Assembly (NCBI GenBank): GCA_003448835.1
Contig: DLXM01000047.1
Location: 1 to 7,945, forward strand
Length of the DNA stretch: 7,945 nucleotides
Source of the DNA: Bacteroidota bacterium
GTDB lineage: Bacteria > Bacteroidota > Rhodothermia > Balneolales > HLUCCA01
Direction of reading: 5' to 3'
Part shown: in pieces, positions 1 to 6,584 of the stretch
Numbering within the stretch: the stretch's first letter is position 1
Layout of the letters: every line of letters starts with the position of its first letter
Made by a program: the position numbers and the translations under genes
The notes under the pieces: generated by a model
What the model saw: the letters and a program-made list of their open reading frames with translations, nothing else
The model's database searches: none
What the model was told of the DNA's origin: nothing

Positions 1-1100
1 AGCCCGTACACCCGCTCTCCGATACGCCGAAGTCCTTTAGGACCATGATATAATGCATAAGCAGCAGAAATTACCGCTAACAAAACCTGTGCGGTACAAA
101 TGTTGGATGTCGCCTTTTCACGACGAATGTGTTGCTCACGTGTTTGAAGAGCCATTCGGTATGCCGGCTTTCCTTCAGCATCGATTGAAACGCCGATAAT
201 CCGGCCCGGAATATTGCGCTTGTACGCTTCACGGGTTGCAAAAAACGCAGCGTGTGGTCCACCAAATCCCATCGGTACCCCGAAACGTTGTGAAGTCCCA
301 ACCACAACATCTGCCCCCATCGCACCGGGAGATTTCATCACAGTCAATGCCAGTAAATCGGATGCAACGGCAACCAAAACATCATTTTCATGAGCGGCAT
401 CAATAACAGCAGTCAAATCACGCACGTTACCAAAAGTATCAGGATTCTGAATCAACGCGCCGAAATATCCGGTATCACTTACATCCAAACGATCAACCGA
501 ATCAATCACCAGTTCAACACCAATAGGAATTGCTCGGGTTTGAATCACATCAATCGTCTGTGGGTGAGTATTCTCATCTACAAAAAATTTGGTTGCTTGT
601 TTTTTAGCACCTTTTCGAAATCCCATAAACATACTCATCGCCTCAGCGGCAGCAGTACCTTCATCAAGCAATGACGCGTTTGCGATTTCCATCCCGGTCA
701 GATCCATGATCATGGTCTGAAAATTGATCAACATTTCCAGACGTCCCTGTGCGATTTCAGCCTGATATGGTGTATATGCTGTGTACCATGCCGGATTTTC
801 CAGAATATTACGCTGAATCACAGTTGGCAACACGGTATCGTAATATCCCATGCCAATAAACGAACGAAATACTTTGTTTTTACTGGCAATTTGCTTGAAT
901 TCTTTTAAAAAGCGATGCTCATTGAGTGCTTCAGGCAGATTTAAAGGCTTTCGAATTCTGATATTTTCGGGGACTGTCTTGTCGATCAGTTCATCCAGAG
1001 AAGAGACTCCGATAGTTGAAAGCATAGCTGCTTGTTGTTCTTTATCGGGTCCATTGTGACGAAATTCAAATTCATCACGCGAGTTAAGATCAATACTCAT
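1..1100 (-). CDS. gcvP: Glycine dehydrogenase (decarboxylating), glycine cleavage system P protein, N-terminal part (3' end beyond the window)
   Basis: The frame is open from an ATG at 1098-1100 to the window edge, giving 366 codons of a protein that is usually about 950-970 residues. P protein is the PLP-dependent enzyme of the cytosolic glycine cleavage system: it decarboxylates glycine and passes the aminomethyl group to the lipoyl arm of H protein. Recognisable blocks, in order, are FRHNGP (13-18), [10 protein letters not shown] (80-89), [13 protein letters not shown] (101-113), the stretch from EIAQGRLE to [14 protein letters not shown] (about 115-147), [20 protein letters not shown] (268-287) and [12 protein letters not shown] (327-338). 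The HNGP-type N-terminus fits the single-chain long form rather than the split GcvPA/GcvPB form, although the C-terminal half with the PLP lysine is not in view. The bases before the ATG are AT-rich with no Shine-Dalgarno. It diverges from the PAS gene across 322 bp. No glycine riboswitch is evident upstream. Identification is secure. Confidence 0.97.
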   Translation of the reverse strand, partial: MSIDLNSRDEFEFRHNGPDKEQQAAMLSTIGVSSLDELIDKTVPENIRIRKPLNLPEALNEHRFLKEFKQIASKNKVFRSFIGMGYYDTVLPTVIQRNILENPAWYTAYTPYQAEIAQGRLEMLINFQTMIMDLTGMEIANASLLDEGTAAAEAMSMFMGFRKGAKKQATKFFVDENTHPQTIDVIQTRAIPIGVELVIDSVDRLDVSDTGYFGALIQNPDTFGNVRDLTAVIDAAHENDVLVAVASDLLALTVMKSPGAMGADVVVGTSQRFGVPMGFGGPHAAFFATREAYKRNIPGRIIGVSIDAEGKPAYRMALQTREQHIRREKATSNICTAQVLLAVISAAYALYHGPKGLRRIGERVYG

Positions 1101-1422
1101 TTATGAATTGAAAAATAATTAGTGAGGGATTTCAGATTGCTTAAAATTACACGGCATAAATTACGGATAATTAGCCAAATGAACACTCCATATCACAAAT
1201 CAATTCCGGAATTCAATGCACCAGTAATAAAATTTTACAGAGTACTTGATTAAACAGTATGCATGCTTTAGTTTCAGTTACCTCATTTCAATTCTGAATT
1301 TGTTTTGAATTTTATTCTCACATAAATGAATGATATTTTAAAATGTGTTGTTATCAGGTCACAGTTCGTAATCAGTTATCACAATTCTTACAATCGATGT
1401 TCCAAAAACATCAGATAATGAC
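1101..1422. promoter_or_regulatory. Divergent intergenic region between gcvP and the PAS gene, presumably holding both promoters
   Basis: These 322 bp have no credible coding frame and are AT-rich. Promoters for gcvP (leftward) and the PAS gene (rightward) are expected here, but I could not place a convincing -33 TTTG / -7 TAnnTTTG pair or a sigma70-like pair. Directly visible are a perfect 12-bp palindrome at 1202-1213, a second AATTC-T-GAATT dyad at 1290-1300, further single half-sites at 1105-1109, 1307-1311 and 1383-1387, and the AT palindrome ATTTTAAAAT at 1335-1344. The motif TATCACAA occurs twice (from 1191 and from 1377). No tRNA, riboswitch core or GC-rich hairpin followed by a T-run was seen. 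That this is a regulatory region is inferred from gene orientation. Confidence 0.55.
1202..1213. repeat. Perfect 12-bp palindrome (AATTCCGGAATT), candidate operator
   Basis: The sequence AATTCCGGAATT equals its own reverse complement. It lies about 100 bp upstream of the gcvP start and 210 bp upstream of the PAS gene start. A related dyad with the same 5-bp arms (AATTC / GAATT, 1-nt centre) lies at 1290-1300. The palindromes are seen directly; an operator role is inference. With no spacer, this one is unlikely to act as an RNA hairpin. Confidence 0.4.
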
Positions 1423-2694
1423 ATGTTAAATCCGGAAATTCTACAGATTATTAGTGATTGCGCAAAGGATGAATCGTCCAAAGCAACACTCTCAACATTA
1501 TTTAATGAGCTCAGCGCTAAATTAGATGAGTACAGTTCAAATCTAAGGCTACTTGAAGCAGCAATACGTTCAGACTACGATTCTATTCTAATAACTGAAA
1601 TGAAATTAGATAATCCGGGTCCAAAAATTGTCTATGTGAACGACGGATTTACGAAAATGACCGGCTACACTCGCGAAGAAGTCATCGGAAAAACACCACG
1701 AATTTTACAGGGACCTAAAACCGACCGCACTGTACTCGATAAGCTTAAATACTCGCTTATTAATGGTAAATCATTCTTCGGTCAGACTATTAATTACAGA
1801 AAAGATGGCTCCGAGTTTGTGAATCAATGGGACATTCATCCATTGGTAGACGAAAAAGGAAATATTTCACATTGGGTTTCATATCAGCATGATATAACCG
1901 ATCGCAAACGAGCTGAACAATCTGTAATCAATATCAATGCAGAAGCAGAAGCACTTTATGAAGAGTCCCACCGTACGTTTGTTGACATCGCTGAAGATGG
2001 TGAAATCGTTGGAGCCAACAAATCGTTTCGTGAGCTTGTAGGGCTGACAAAAGAAGAGCTCAAGACAATGAAGATTTGGGATGTCATGCCTGAGAAATTT
2101 GGCAATCTGCTCAAATCCAATTTCAAACAAGTCTGGAAAAACGAATTTGGTGAAGGTCGTCATTATACAATCATGCTACTGAATAGTGACAAAAATCCAG
2201 TTCAGGTTGAAATCCAAACCAAACTAATGGAACTCAACTCAGGGACTTTCATGCGCGGTGATATTTGCAATTTGACTCTTCGTAAACGCGTAATCGATAC
2301 ACTGAAAAAGCGCAATACCCACTATGCACAACTCTTTGAACGCAAAGTCGATTACAATTATGGCCTGATTTTAGATGATGAAAACCGTTTCAGATTCAAA
2401 TGGATTTCAGATGGTTTCAAAAAAGTAACCGGTTACGGAGTTGAAGAGTGTCTGCATAAAGATGGCTGGGATATTATCATTCACCCGGACGACAAAGATC
2501 GAGTTATAGAACACATAAAAACGGCATTCGACGGACGATCCACTACCATGAATTATCGAATTTTAGCCAAAGATGGATCTATTAAAAACGTTCTGGGTTA
2601 TGCCAAGCCTGATAAGAAGGACTCTAACGGTCAAATTTTAGCAGTTGTTGCTTCCACTATCGACATCACAAATCGCAAAGAGTCGACTGTTTAG
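1423..2694 (+). CDS. Three-PAS-domain sensor protein without an output domain; first PAS is LOV-like but lacks the photoactive cysteine
   Basis: This 423-residue soluble protein has no signal peptide or membrane segment. A helical N-terminus (1-44) precedes PAS1 (about 45-162), PAS2 (about 181-290) and a PAS_3-like PAS3 (about 312-418). PAS1 carries YVNDGFTKMTGYTREEVIG (71-89), then GKTPRILQG (89-97), NYRKDG (124-129), N134 and QHDITDRK (155-162). PAS3 has the typical WISDGFKKVTGY and HPDD segments and ends DITNRK. Only three residues follow, so there is no histidine kinase, GGDEF, EAL, HTH or methyl-acceptor domain, and the opposite-strand epimerase gene ends 1 bp away. PAS1 matches LOV domains around the flavin site, but the GRNCRFLQ cysteine position is P92, so a classical photoadduct cannot form. 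An in-frame TAA at 1369-1371 and no other ATG or GTG after it fix the start at 1423. There is no Shine-Dalgarno. The ligand and partner are unknown. It may be a truncated sensor kinase or a free-standing adaptor. Confidence 0.9.
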   Translation: MLNPEILQIISDCAKDESSKATLSTLFNELSAKLDEYSSNLRLLEAAIRSDYDSILITEMKLDNPGPKIVYVNDGFTKMTGYTREEVIGKTPRILQGPKTDRTVLDKLKYSLINGKSFFGQTINYRKDGSEFVNQWDIHPLVDEKGNISHWVSYQHDITDRKRAEQSVININAEAEALYEESHRTFVDIAEDGEIVGANKSFRELVGLTKEELKTMKIWDVMPEKFGNLLKSNFKQVWKNEFGEGRHYTIMLLNSDKNPVQVEIQTKLMELNSGTFMRGDICNLTLRKRVIDTLKKRNTHYAQLFERKVDYNYGLILDDENRFRFKWISDGFKKVTGYGVEECLHKDGWDIIIHPDDKDRVIEHIKTAFDGRSTTMNYRILAKDGSIKNVLGYAKPDKKDSNGQILAVVASTIDITNRKESTV

Positions 2695-2695
2695 A

Positions 2696-3094
2696 TCATT
2701 TTACAGATTGGCACAGCTCGATTAAGACACCATGAGCTTCTTTTGGATGCAGAAACACGATTAATTTCTGATCAACACCTTGTTTCGGTGATTCTGATAG
2801 CATTTGGTAGCCATGTAAAATGTACCGCTGAATTTCACCCTTGATATCATCCACTTCAAACGCAACATGGTGCATGCCTTCACCCCTCTTGGCAACATAT
2901 TTGGATATCACAGAGTCGGGTGTAGTTCCAGCTAACAATTCAACTTTGGACTCCCCTGTCTGAAAAAAAGCTGTTTCAACGTTCTCACTTTCCACAATTT
3001 CACGTTTAAAACACGGCGTATTCAATAAAGACTCATACTTTTTGATGGCCTCTTCGATGTTTTCTACTGCAATTCCAATATGATCTATATGCAT
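2696..3094 (-). CDS. mce: Methylmalonyl-CoA epimerase
   Basis: This 132-residue protein of the vicinal oxygen chelate (glyoxalase/bleomycin resistance) superfamily has the usual length for the family. It interconverts (2S)- and (2R)-methylmalonyl-CoA in the cytosol, linking propionyl-CoA carboxylase with B12-dependent methylmalonyl-CoA mutase. Visible signatures are the N-terminal IDHIGIAV, VELL (51-54), GEGMHHVAFEVDDI (71-84) and HPKEAHGVLIEL (116-127). By comparison with characterised epimerases, the metal ligands should be H5, E52, one of H75/H76 and E126. The HPK...GVLIEL ending separates it from generic glyoxalases. The ATG follows the scpB stop after only 2 bp (TAA CC ATG), so the two are very probably co-transcribed and perhaps translationally coupled. 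Its stop faces the PAS gene stop with 1 bp between. No mutase or carboxylase gene is in view. Confidence 0.93.
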   Translation of the reverse strand: MHIDHIGIAVENIEEAIKKYESLLNTPCFKREIVESENVETAFFQTGESKVELLAGTTPDSVISKYVAKRGEGMHHVAFEVDDIKGEIQRYILHGYQMLSESPKQGVDQKLIVFLHPKEAHGVLIELCQSVK

Positions 3095-3096
3095 GG

Positions 3097-3900
3097 TTAG
3101 TTCAAATCAGGATTCTGGGTATCATCGTCCAACGAATCCGGATGAGGTAAACCATTATTACCGGAATCGAGTGAATCGTCATTGGAAATACCATCATTTC
3201 CAGTATCAGATGGTCTTGTTTCAACTCTTTTTGAATCTGAAATCAAGCCTTGTGTCGCTTCATCAGGTTCTTCCAGCTGGGTACGCAATTCAAGCAACAA
3301 CTGACGATGTTCCGCCATGTCGTCATCTTTCAAGATTTCATCAATTTCGCGTGGTTTTGGAAGTTCTTCGACGCTCGAAATCCCAAAATGCAAAAGAAAA
3401 GTATCGGATGTCCGGTATAACAACGGCTTTCCGGGAGAATCCCGTCGTCCTGCGACAACAATCAGTTTCTTCTCTAACAGAGTTCGCAGAATATAACCGG
3501 AGTCAACCCCACGTATTTGCTCGATTTCAGGCTTAGTTATGGGCTGTTTGTAAGCTATAATTGCAAGAGTTTCGACAGCGGACTGTGAAATTTTACGAGA
3601 CACATTTTCGTGCTGAATATATTGCAACCATGGATGAAATCGAGCATCGGTTACAAATGTATATCCCCTGCCGCGATGAACAATCGAAAAACTACGACCA
3701 GACTCTGAGTACGATTCATTCAATCTTACTATAATACTGGAAATTTCCGGGGAAGTAATTACCAGAGAAGCATCTTCGCGCAAAAGTGCCTGGCAGATTT
3801 CATCGGAAGTCACTGGTTCAGAACTGGCAAAAACCATGGCTTCTACAATAGCCGGAATACTGGTACCCAAATTTGATGCCTGTTCGTTAGAGTTACTCAT
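3097..3900 (-). CDS. scpB: Segregation and condensation protein B
   Basis: This 267-residue protein is the winged-helix (kleisin-associated) subunit of the SMC-ScpA-ScpB condensin, which compacts and helps segregate the chromosome. The N-terminal winged-helix domain covers about 15-95 (IVEAMVFASSEPVT, then a GRGYTFVT segment). The second contains the family hallmark SQSAVETLAIIAYKQPITKP (105-124), followed by EIEQIRGVDSG, LRTLLEKKLI, the glycine/arginine-rich loop GRRDSPGKPLLY (151-162) and FLLHFGISSVEELP (168-181). From about residue 182 the protein runs into a charged, then Asp/Asn/Ser/Gly-rich tail not needed for the fold, containing a 13-residue tandem repeat. This makes it longer than the roughly 190-210 residues of many ScpB proteins. 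Neither scpA nor rluB, its frequent neighbours, is adjacent: an unknown membrane protein lies upstream and mce downstream. The ATG at 3898-3900 has no Shine-Dalgarno. Confidence 0.95.
   Translation of the reverse strand: MSNSNEQASNLGTSIPAIVEAMVFASSEPVTSDEICQALLREDASLVITSPEISSIIVRLNESYSESGRSFSIVHRGRGYTFVTDARFHPWLQYIQHENVSRKISQSAVETLAIIAYKQPITKPEIEQIRGVDSGYILRTLLEKKLIVVAGRRDSPGKPLLYRTSDTFLLHFGISSVEELPKPREIDEILKDDDMAEHRQLLLELRTQLEEPDEATQGLISDSKRVETRPSDTGNDGISNDDSLDSGNNGLPHPDSLDDDTQNPDLN
3130..3207 (-). repeat. Degenerate 39-bp tandem repeat coding a 13-residue acidic repeat in the ScpB tail
   Basis: Residues 232-244 (DTGNDGISNDDSL) and 245-257 (DSGNNGLPHPDSL) of ScpB align without gaps. Seven of 13 positions are identical (D, G, N, G and the terminal D-S-L), and several others are conservative. 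A possible third, decayed unit starts at 258 (DDDTQNPDL). At DNA level the copies have drifted considerably, which suggests an old duplication or amino-acid-level constraint rather than a recent slippage event. Confidence 0.55.
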
Positions 3901-3954
3901 GTCTGATTATACTGAAATTTTGGGAATCAAAATAACCTGGTATTGTGAATCATT

Positions 3955-4389
3955 TTAGAATGTTTTTTCAGCTGCTTCACGTCTTTCACGAATCTGTTCG
4001 ATTAATTTATCGCGTTGTTTTAGTCCTGCTTTGATCCCATAATACGCTCCAAGAGTAGCACCAACTGTAATCGTCAAATAAAATGTAATAGATTCAGATG
4101 GCATAGAAAATTTCTCATGGAAATGTGCAAATACTGCGGTTGGGACCACAAAAAACGGGATCAATATGTAAGGAAATGAGAAATTCGAGTTCGTTTTACG
4201 TATATATCGACGCGCAATTGACAATGATAGACTAAAATAAATGAGTCCATAGACTACCAAAACCAAAGTCCCGATCCAATCCGGTCGCAACAGAAATGGG
4301 TAGAATAAATTTGTAAAGATATAGACCATCATTCCGAGCGTAAACGACGCGGTAACGTAGGCAACAATGCGAGGATAATTAGGATTCAT
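3955..4389 (-). CDS. Small integral membrane protein of unknown function, four predicted helices
   Basis: I do not recognise the family of this 144-residue protein. Hydrophobicity suggests four transmembrane segments: about 8-34, 38-59, 71-90 and 101-121. A cationic loop lies between helices 2 and 3 (ARRYIRKTNSN), and a strongly charged helical C-terminus follows helix 4 (KAGLKQRDKLIEQIRERRE), probably cytoplasmic by the positive-inside rule. There is no signal peptide, catalytic motif or cysteine. It lies 37 bp after envC and 54 bp before scpB on the same strand, so it could belong to the envelope group, head the scpB-mce group, or be read through from both. The ATG is 9 bp from a pair of abutting palindromes. 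That it is a real gene rests on the frame filling the gap between neighbours, clear membrane periodicity and the absence of a competing frame. Confidence 0.75.
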   Translation of the reverse strand: MNPNYPRIVAYVTASFTLGMMVYIFTNLFYPFLLRPDWIGTLVLVVYGLIYFSLSLSIARRYIRKTNSNFSFPYILIPFFVVPTAVFAHFHEKFSMPSESITFYLTITVGATLGAYYGIKAGLKQRDKLIEQIRERREAAEKTF

Positions 4390-4390
4390 G

Positions 4391-4413
4391 AATACGTATT
4401 AGAACTGTTCTAA
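4391..4413. promoter_or_regulatory. Two abutting perfect palindromes between envC and the membrane protein gene, candidate operator
   Basis: AATACGTATT (4391-4400) is a perfect 10-bp palindrome. TTAGAAC-T-GTTCTAA (4399-4413) is a perfect dyad with 7-bp arms and a 1-nt centre. They share two bases and occupy 23 of the 37 bp between envC and the next gene, immediately upstream of its start. As RNA, the second could form only a short AT-rich stem, and no T-run follows, so an intrinsic terminator is unlikely. A protein-binding site is the simplest reading, but that is inference. The GAAC/GTTC arms resemble half-sites of several repressors, including Gram-positive LexA, though the spacing differs. 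Confidence 0.4.
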
Positions 4414-4426
4414 GTCTGGCTCAAAA

Positions 4427-5800
4427 TCAGTTACTGGCTTGAATTTGCTGTTTTGGTAAAATCCATTGAGTTGGATCAAGTGTAGTGATACCATCTTTTA
4501 ATATGAGTACTACTGTTGTTCCTTTCGACGAGTTTTCAGAACCCGATCGTCCTAGAATATCACCGGCACGAATATACATATGTTCTGTGACGAGTACCTC
4601 AGACAAATTCGCATATATCGTTCTATAACGTCCGTGATTAATCATCACAAAGTTATCAAAATCTGCTGCCTGAGCGACTAAACTCACATATCCTTCATGA
4701 ATAGCCTGAACCGGACTATTTGCATCTGTGCTGATTTCAATACCCGGATTTGGTACTCTGGTTCGATAAACGGGGTGAACTTTATCACCGAAAGGCACGG
4801 AAATCACTCCTTTTGCAACCGGCCAGCTTAATTTCCCTTTTGAAGCTAAGAAATTTGCTTCCAATGCTGCCAAAGCCTCTGCTGAAGGTAGTGCAGATGG
4901 ACTCGTCACCGGCGTTGAGTATCGTTCTATAGCTGCTTCACGTTCAACTGCATCAGTAATATTTTGCGCTGCTGCCAGGCGTCGCAATCTTTCTTCCTCT
5001 AATGCTCTAATCCGTTCAGTCTCGAGACGTTGAACCCGATCTAATTCAACAATTGTCTCATTCAAAACTTTATTAAAATTCTCTACATCCCGTCTGGTCT
5101 GGGACAGTTTATCCTGCATCTGACGACGATTTTGCTGTAGCTGAGTAATATTTTGATTCTGTCGTCTGCGGGTATCTGCCAGTTTAGTACGAGCTTCGCG
5201 CACTTCATCTACGTTTTTCTGGATGTCCTCACGTGCAGCAATCATCTCCTCTTCTTTACGCTTTAATTCCTGCTGAACTGTTTCAATCTGTGTAGCCTGA
5301 CGAGTTCGATGTTCCTCAAAACGTCTTAAATAAAAAGCTCGCACCATCATCTGATTGAACGAACCCGATGTAAATAAATAAGCGAATTCGGGCACACGAC
5401 CATGTTTATATAGATAGGTTAAACTCTGTTTATAATTTTCAATAAGTCGTTCAAGTTCTGCTTTGTTCGCATTATAATCGCGTTGTAAAACCTGGATCTG
5501 TTCACCAATTTGTCGACCTTGATCCTGAAGATTTTTAATCATTGCATCTCGTACTGCAATTTCGCGTTCAAGTGCCTGAAATTCACGATACAGAGATTCG
5601 TAACGGTTGTCGGACTCACGAATTTGTTGCTCATATCCCAAAATGAGCTCAGTAAGGGTCCGAATCTCCTGATTTGTTTCTTGTTGACGTTTACGAAGTT
5701 CTTCTCTGATTCGATTAAAATCCTGAGAATACCCGTCCAATGGCAGGATTAAACACACCGTAAGCACCAAAAAGAGGCTAACTATGTAATTTGGTTTCAT
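4427..5800 (-). CDS. EnvC-like murein hydrolase activator: secreted coiled-coil protein with degenerate LytM (M23) domain
   Basis: This 457-residue protein begins with a signal peptide (hydrophobic core 6-20, then GYSQ; cleavage likely near residue 25). Long coiled-coil segments follow (about 27-125 and 165-290, rich in Q, E and R), broken by the less charged stretch YLYKHGRVPEFAYLFTSGSF (129-148). A LytM/M23-type domain covers about 322-450. The order matches EnvC, which acts in the periplasm with FtsEX to activate septal amidases. The LytM fold is recognisable from WPVAKGVISVPFGDKVHPVY, the GYVSLVAQ strand, INHGRYRTIYANL and AGDILGRSGS, but the zinc site is lost. The HxxxD position reads NPGIE (N351, E355) and the HxH position reads about TVV (429-431). 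It should therefore be an activator or binder, not a peptidase. It starts 12 bp after the lipoprotein gene stop, with no Shine-Dalgarno, and ends in TGA. ftsE/ftsX and amidase genes are not in view. Confidence 0.88.
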   Translation of the reverse strand: MKPNYIVSLFLVLTVCLILPLDGYSQDFNRIREELRKRQQETNQEIRTLTELILGYEQQIRESDNRYESLYREFQALEREIAVRDAMIKNLQDQGRQIGEQIQVLQRDYNANKAELERLIENYKQSLTYLYKHGRVPEFAYLFTSGSFNQMMVRAFYLRRFEEHRTRQATQIETVQQELKRKEEEMIAAREDIQKNVDEVREARTKLADTRRRQNQNITQLQQNRRQMQDKLSQTRRDVENFNKVLNETIVELDRVQRLETERIRALEEERLRRLAAAQNITDAVEREAAIERYSTPVTSPSALPSAEALAALEANFLASKGKLSWPVAKGVISVPFGDKVHPVYRTRVPNPGIEISTDANSPVQAIHEGYVSLVAQAADFDNFVMINHGRYRTIYANLSEVLVTEHMYIRAGDILGRSGSENSSKGTTVVLILKDGITTLDPTQWILPKQQIQASN

Positions 5801-5812
5801 ATCAGGATTGTG

Positions 5813-6580
5813 TTAGGGTCTTTCAATTCGAACGTGAGATGGAATGTTCAACGTCATATCCAAAAATGCGGGATTTACATCAATCGACTGCACCGATAAA
5901 TAAATATTCGACCGTTTATCTTTTGTTGTGATCTGGATGTTACGGGGAAGTCGATATCCGGCAACTTCCATATGATTCCCAAAAAGATACGTCGAAAATG
6001 CGAAATTATTCAGGATATATAAGTCATACTGTAATAAATCGCCGGTTTCTTTGTCAAAAACCATGGAAACCTGATCATCAAATGTAATACGCCAGGCAGT
6101 TTCACTTTCAAAAACACGTCGTGGAGTCCGTTTCTGTAAATCCGGATTTAGAATTTGAAGCAAATTAACCGCATAGAATCCGTTTTCAAACAAAACATCA
6201 TGATCTGCATTACTAACCCGCTGAGCAAACTGGTCGATTCGGTTATAAAAAGTTACAGAGTCCGGTTCCACCAATAAGCTCCCACCTTCAATTCCAAGAT
6301 TATTTCGAAAAACCATCAAGGTTCGGTCACGGTCTGATGTAAAAATCACTCCTGACCGCTCACTACTCCCCGGACCACTATACTGCGCCCTGGCACGACC
6401 CGAGATACCTTCAATGGGCGTTTCGAGTCCTCGGAGTTCTCGAAGTACATCTGCCGGATTACGATCTGACGGGATAAATTCGCCGTTTAAAACGATATTT
6501 TTGGGTGAAGTACAAGCCCCAACCACTACCATTAAAATGGCTGTAATTAAAAACCGAATCCTGGATTTTGCAACGTCCAA
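5813..6580 (-). CDS. DUF4292-like lipoprotein, probably envelope associated
   Basis: This 255-residue protein has a lipoprotein signal: basic N-terminus (KSRIR), hydrophobic run 10-21 and a VGAC lipobox with the lipidated cysteine at C23, followed by TSPKN with no aspartate at +2. The mature part is rich in alternating hydrophobic residues typical of beta-strands, as in the LolA/LolB-like fold proposed for DUF4292 proteins. Assignment to that family rests on overall look, length and the setting between a TPR gene and an EnvC/M23 gene. The function is unknown; an envelope or lipoprotein-handling role is a guess. The start is unusual: no ATG precedes the signal sequence. The frame opens after an in-frame TAA at 6590-6592 with ATT, AAA, CCA, TTG, so TTG at 6578-6580 is the only conventional choice, 4 bp after the TPR stop. 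M17 is too late to leave a signal peptide. Confidence 0.8.
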   Translation of the reverse strand: MDVAKSRIRFLITAILMVVVGACTSPKNIVLNGEFIPSDRNPADVLRELRGLETPIEGISGRARAQYSGPGSSERSGVIFTSDRDRTLMVFRNNLGIEGGSLLVEPDSVTFYNRIDQFAQRVSNADHDVLFENGFYAVNLLQILNPDLQKRTPRRVFESETAWRITFDDQVSMVFDKETGDLLQYDLYILNNFAFSTYLFGNHMEVAGYRLPRNIQITTKDKRSNIYLSVQSIDVNPAFLDMTLNIPSHVRIERP

Positions 6581-6584
6581 TGGT

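Noticed and set aside
77..1059. Open frames in gcvP territory at 77-325 (minus), 390-674 (plus) and 850-1059 (plus)
   Set aside because: They lie in other frames of gcvP, whose own frame gives an unmistakable P protein; their translations have no domain character.
1101..1422. Glycine riboswitch upstream of gcvP
   Set aside because: I looked for the paired aptamer cores and an associated hairpin with T-run on the gcvP strand and found nothing resembling them in this AT-rich stretch.
1879..2163. 94-residue minus-strand frame inside the PAS gene
   Set aside because: Antisense shadow of a well-supported PAS2 coding region.
3093..3536. 147-residue plus-strand frame opposite scpB
   Set aside because: Antisense to a clear ScpB; composition and pattern look like a reverse-frame translation.
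3901..3954. TATAAT-like hexamer (minus strand, 3906-3911) just before the scpB start, as a leaderless promoter
   Set aside because: The best -35-like element (TTGATT) is only about 13 bp away, and AT-rich DNA gives such hexamers often; not enough for a promoter call.
4399..4413. Intrinsic terminator after envC
   Set aside because: The dyad has a 1-nt centre, is AT-rich and lacks a following T-run, so it fits a DNA-binding site better than a terminator.
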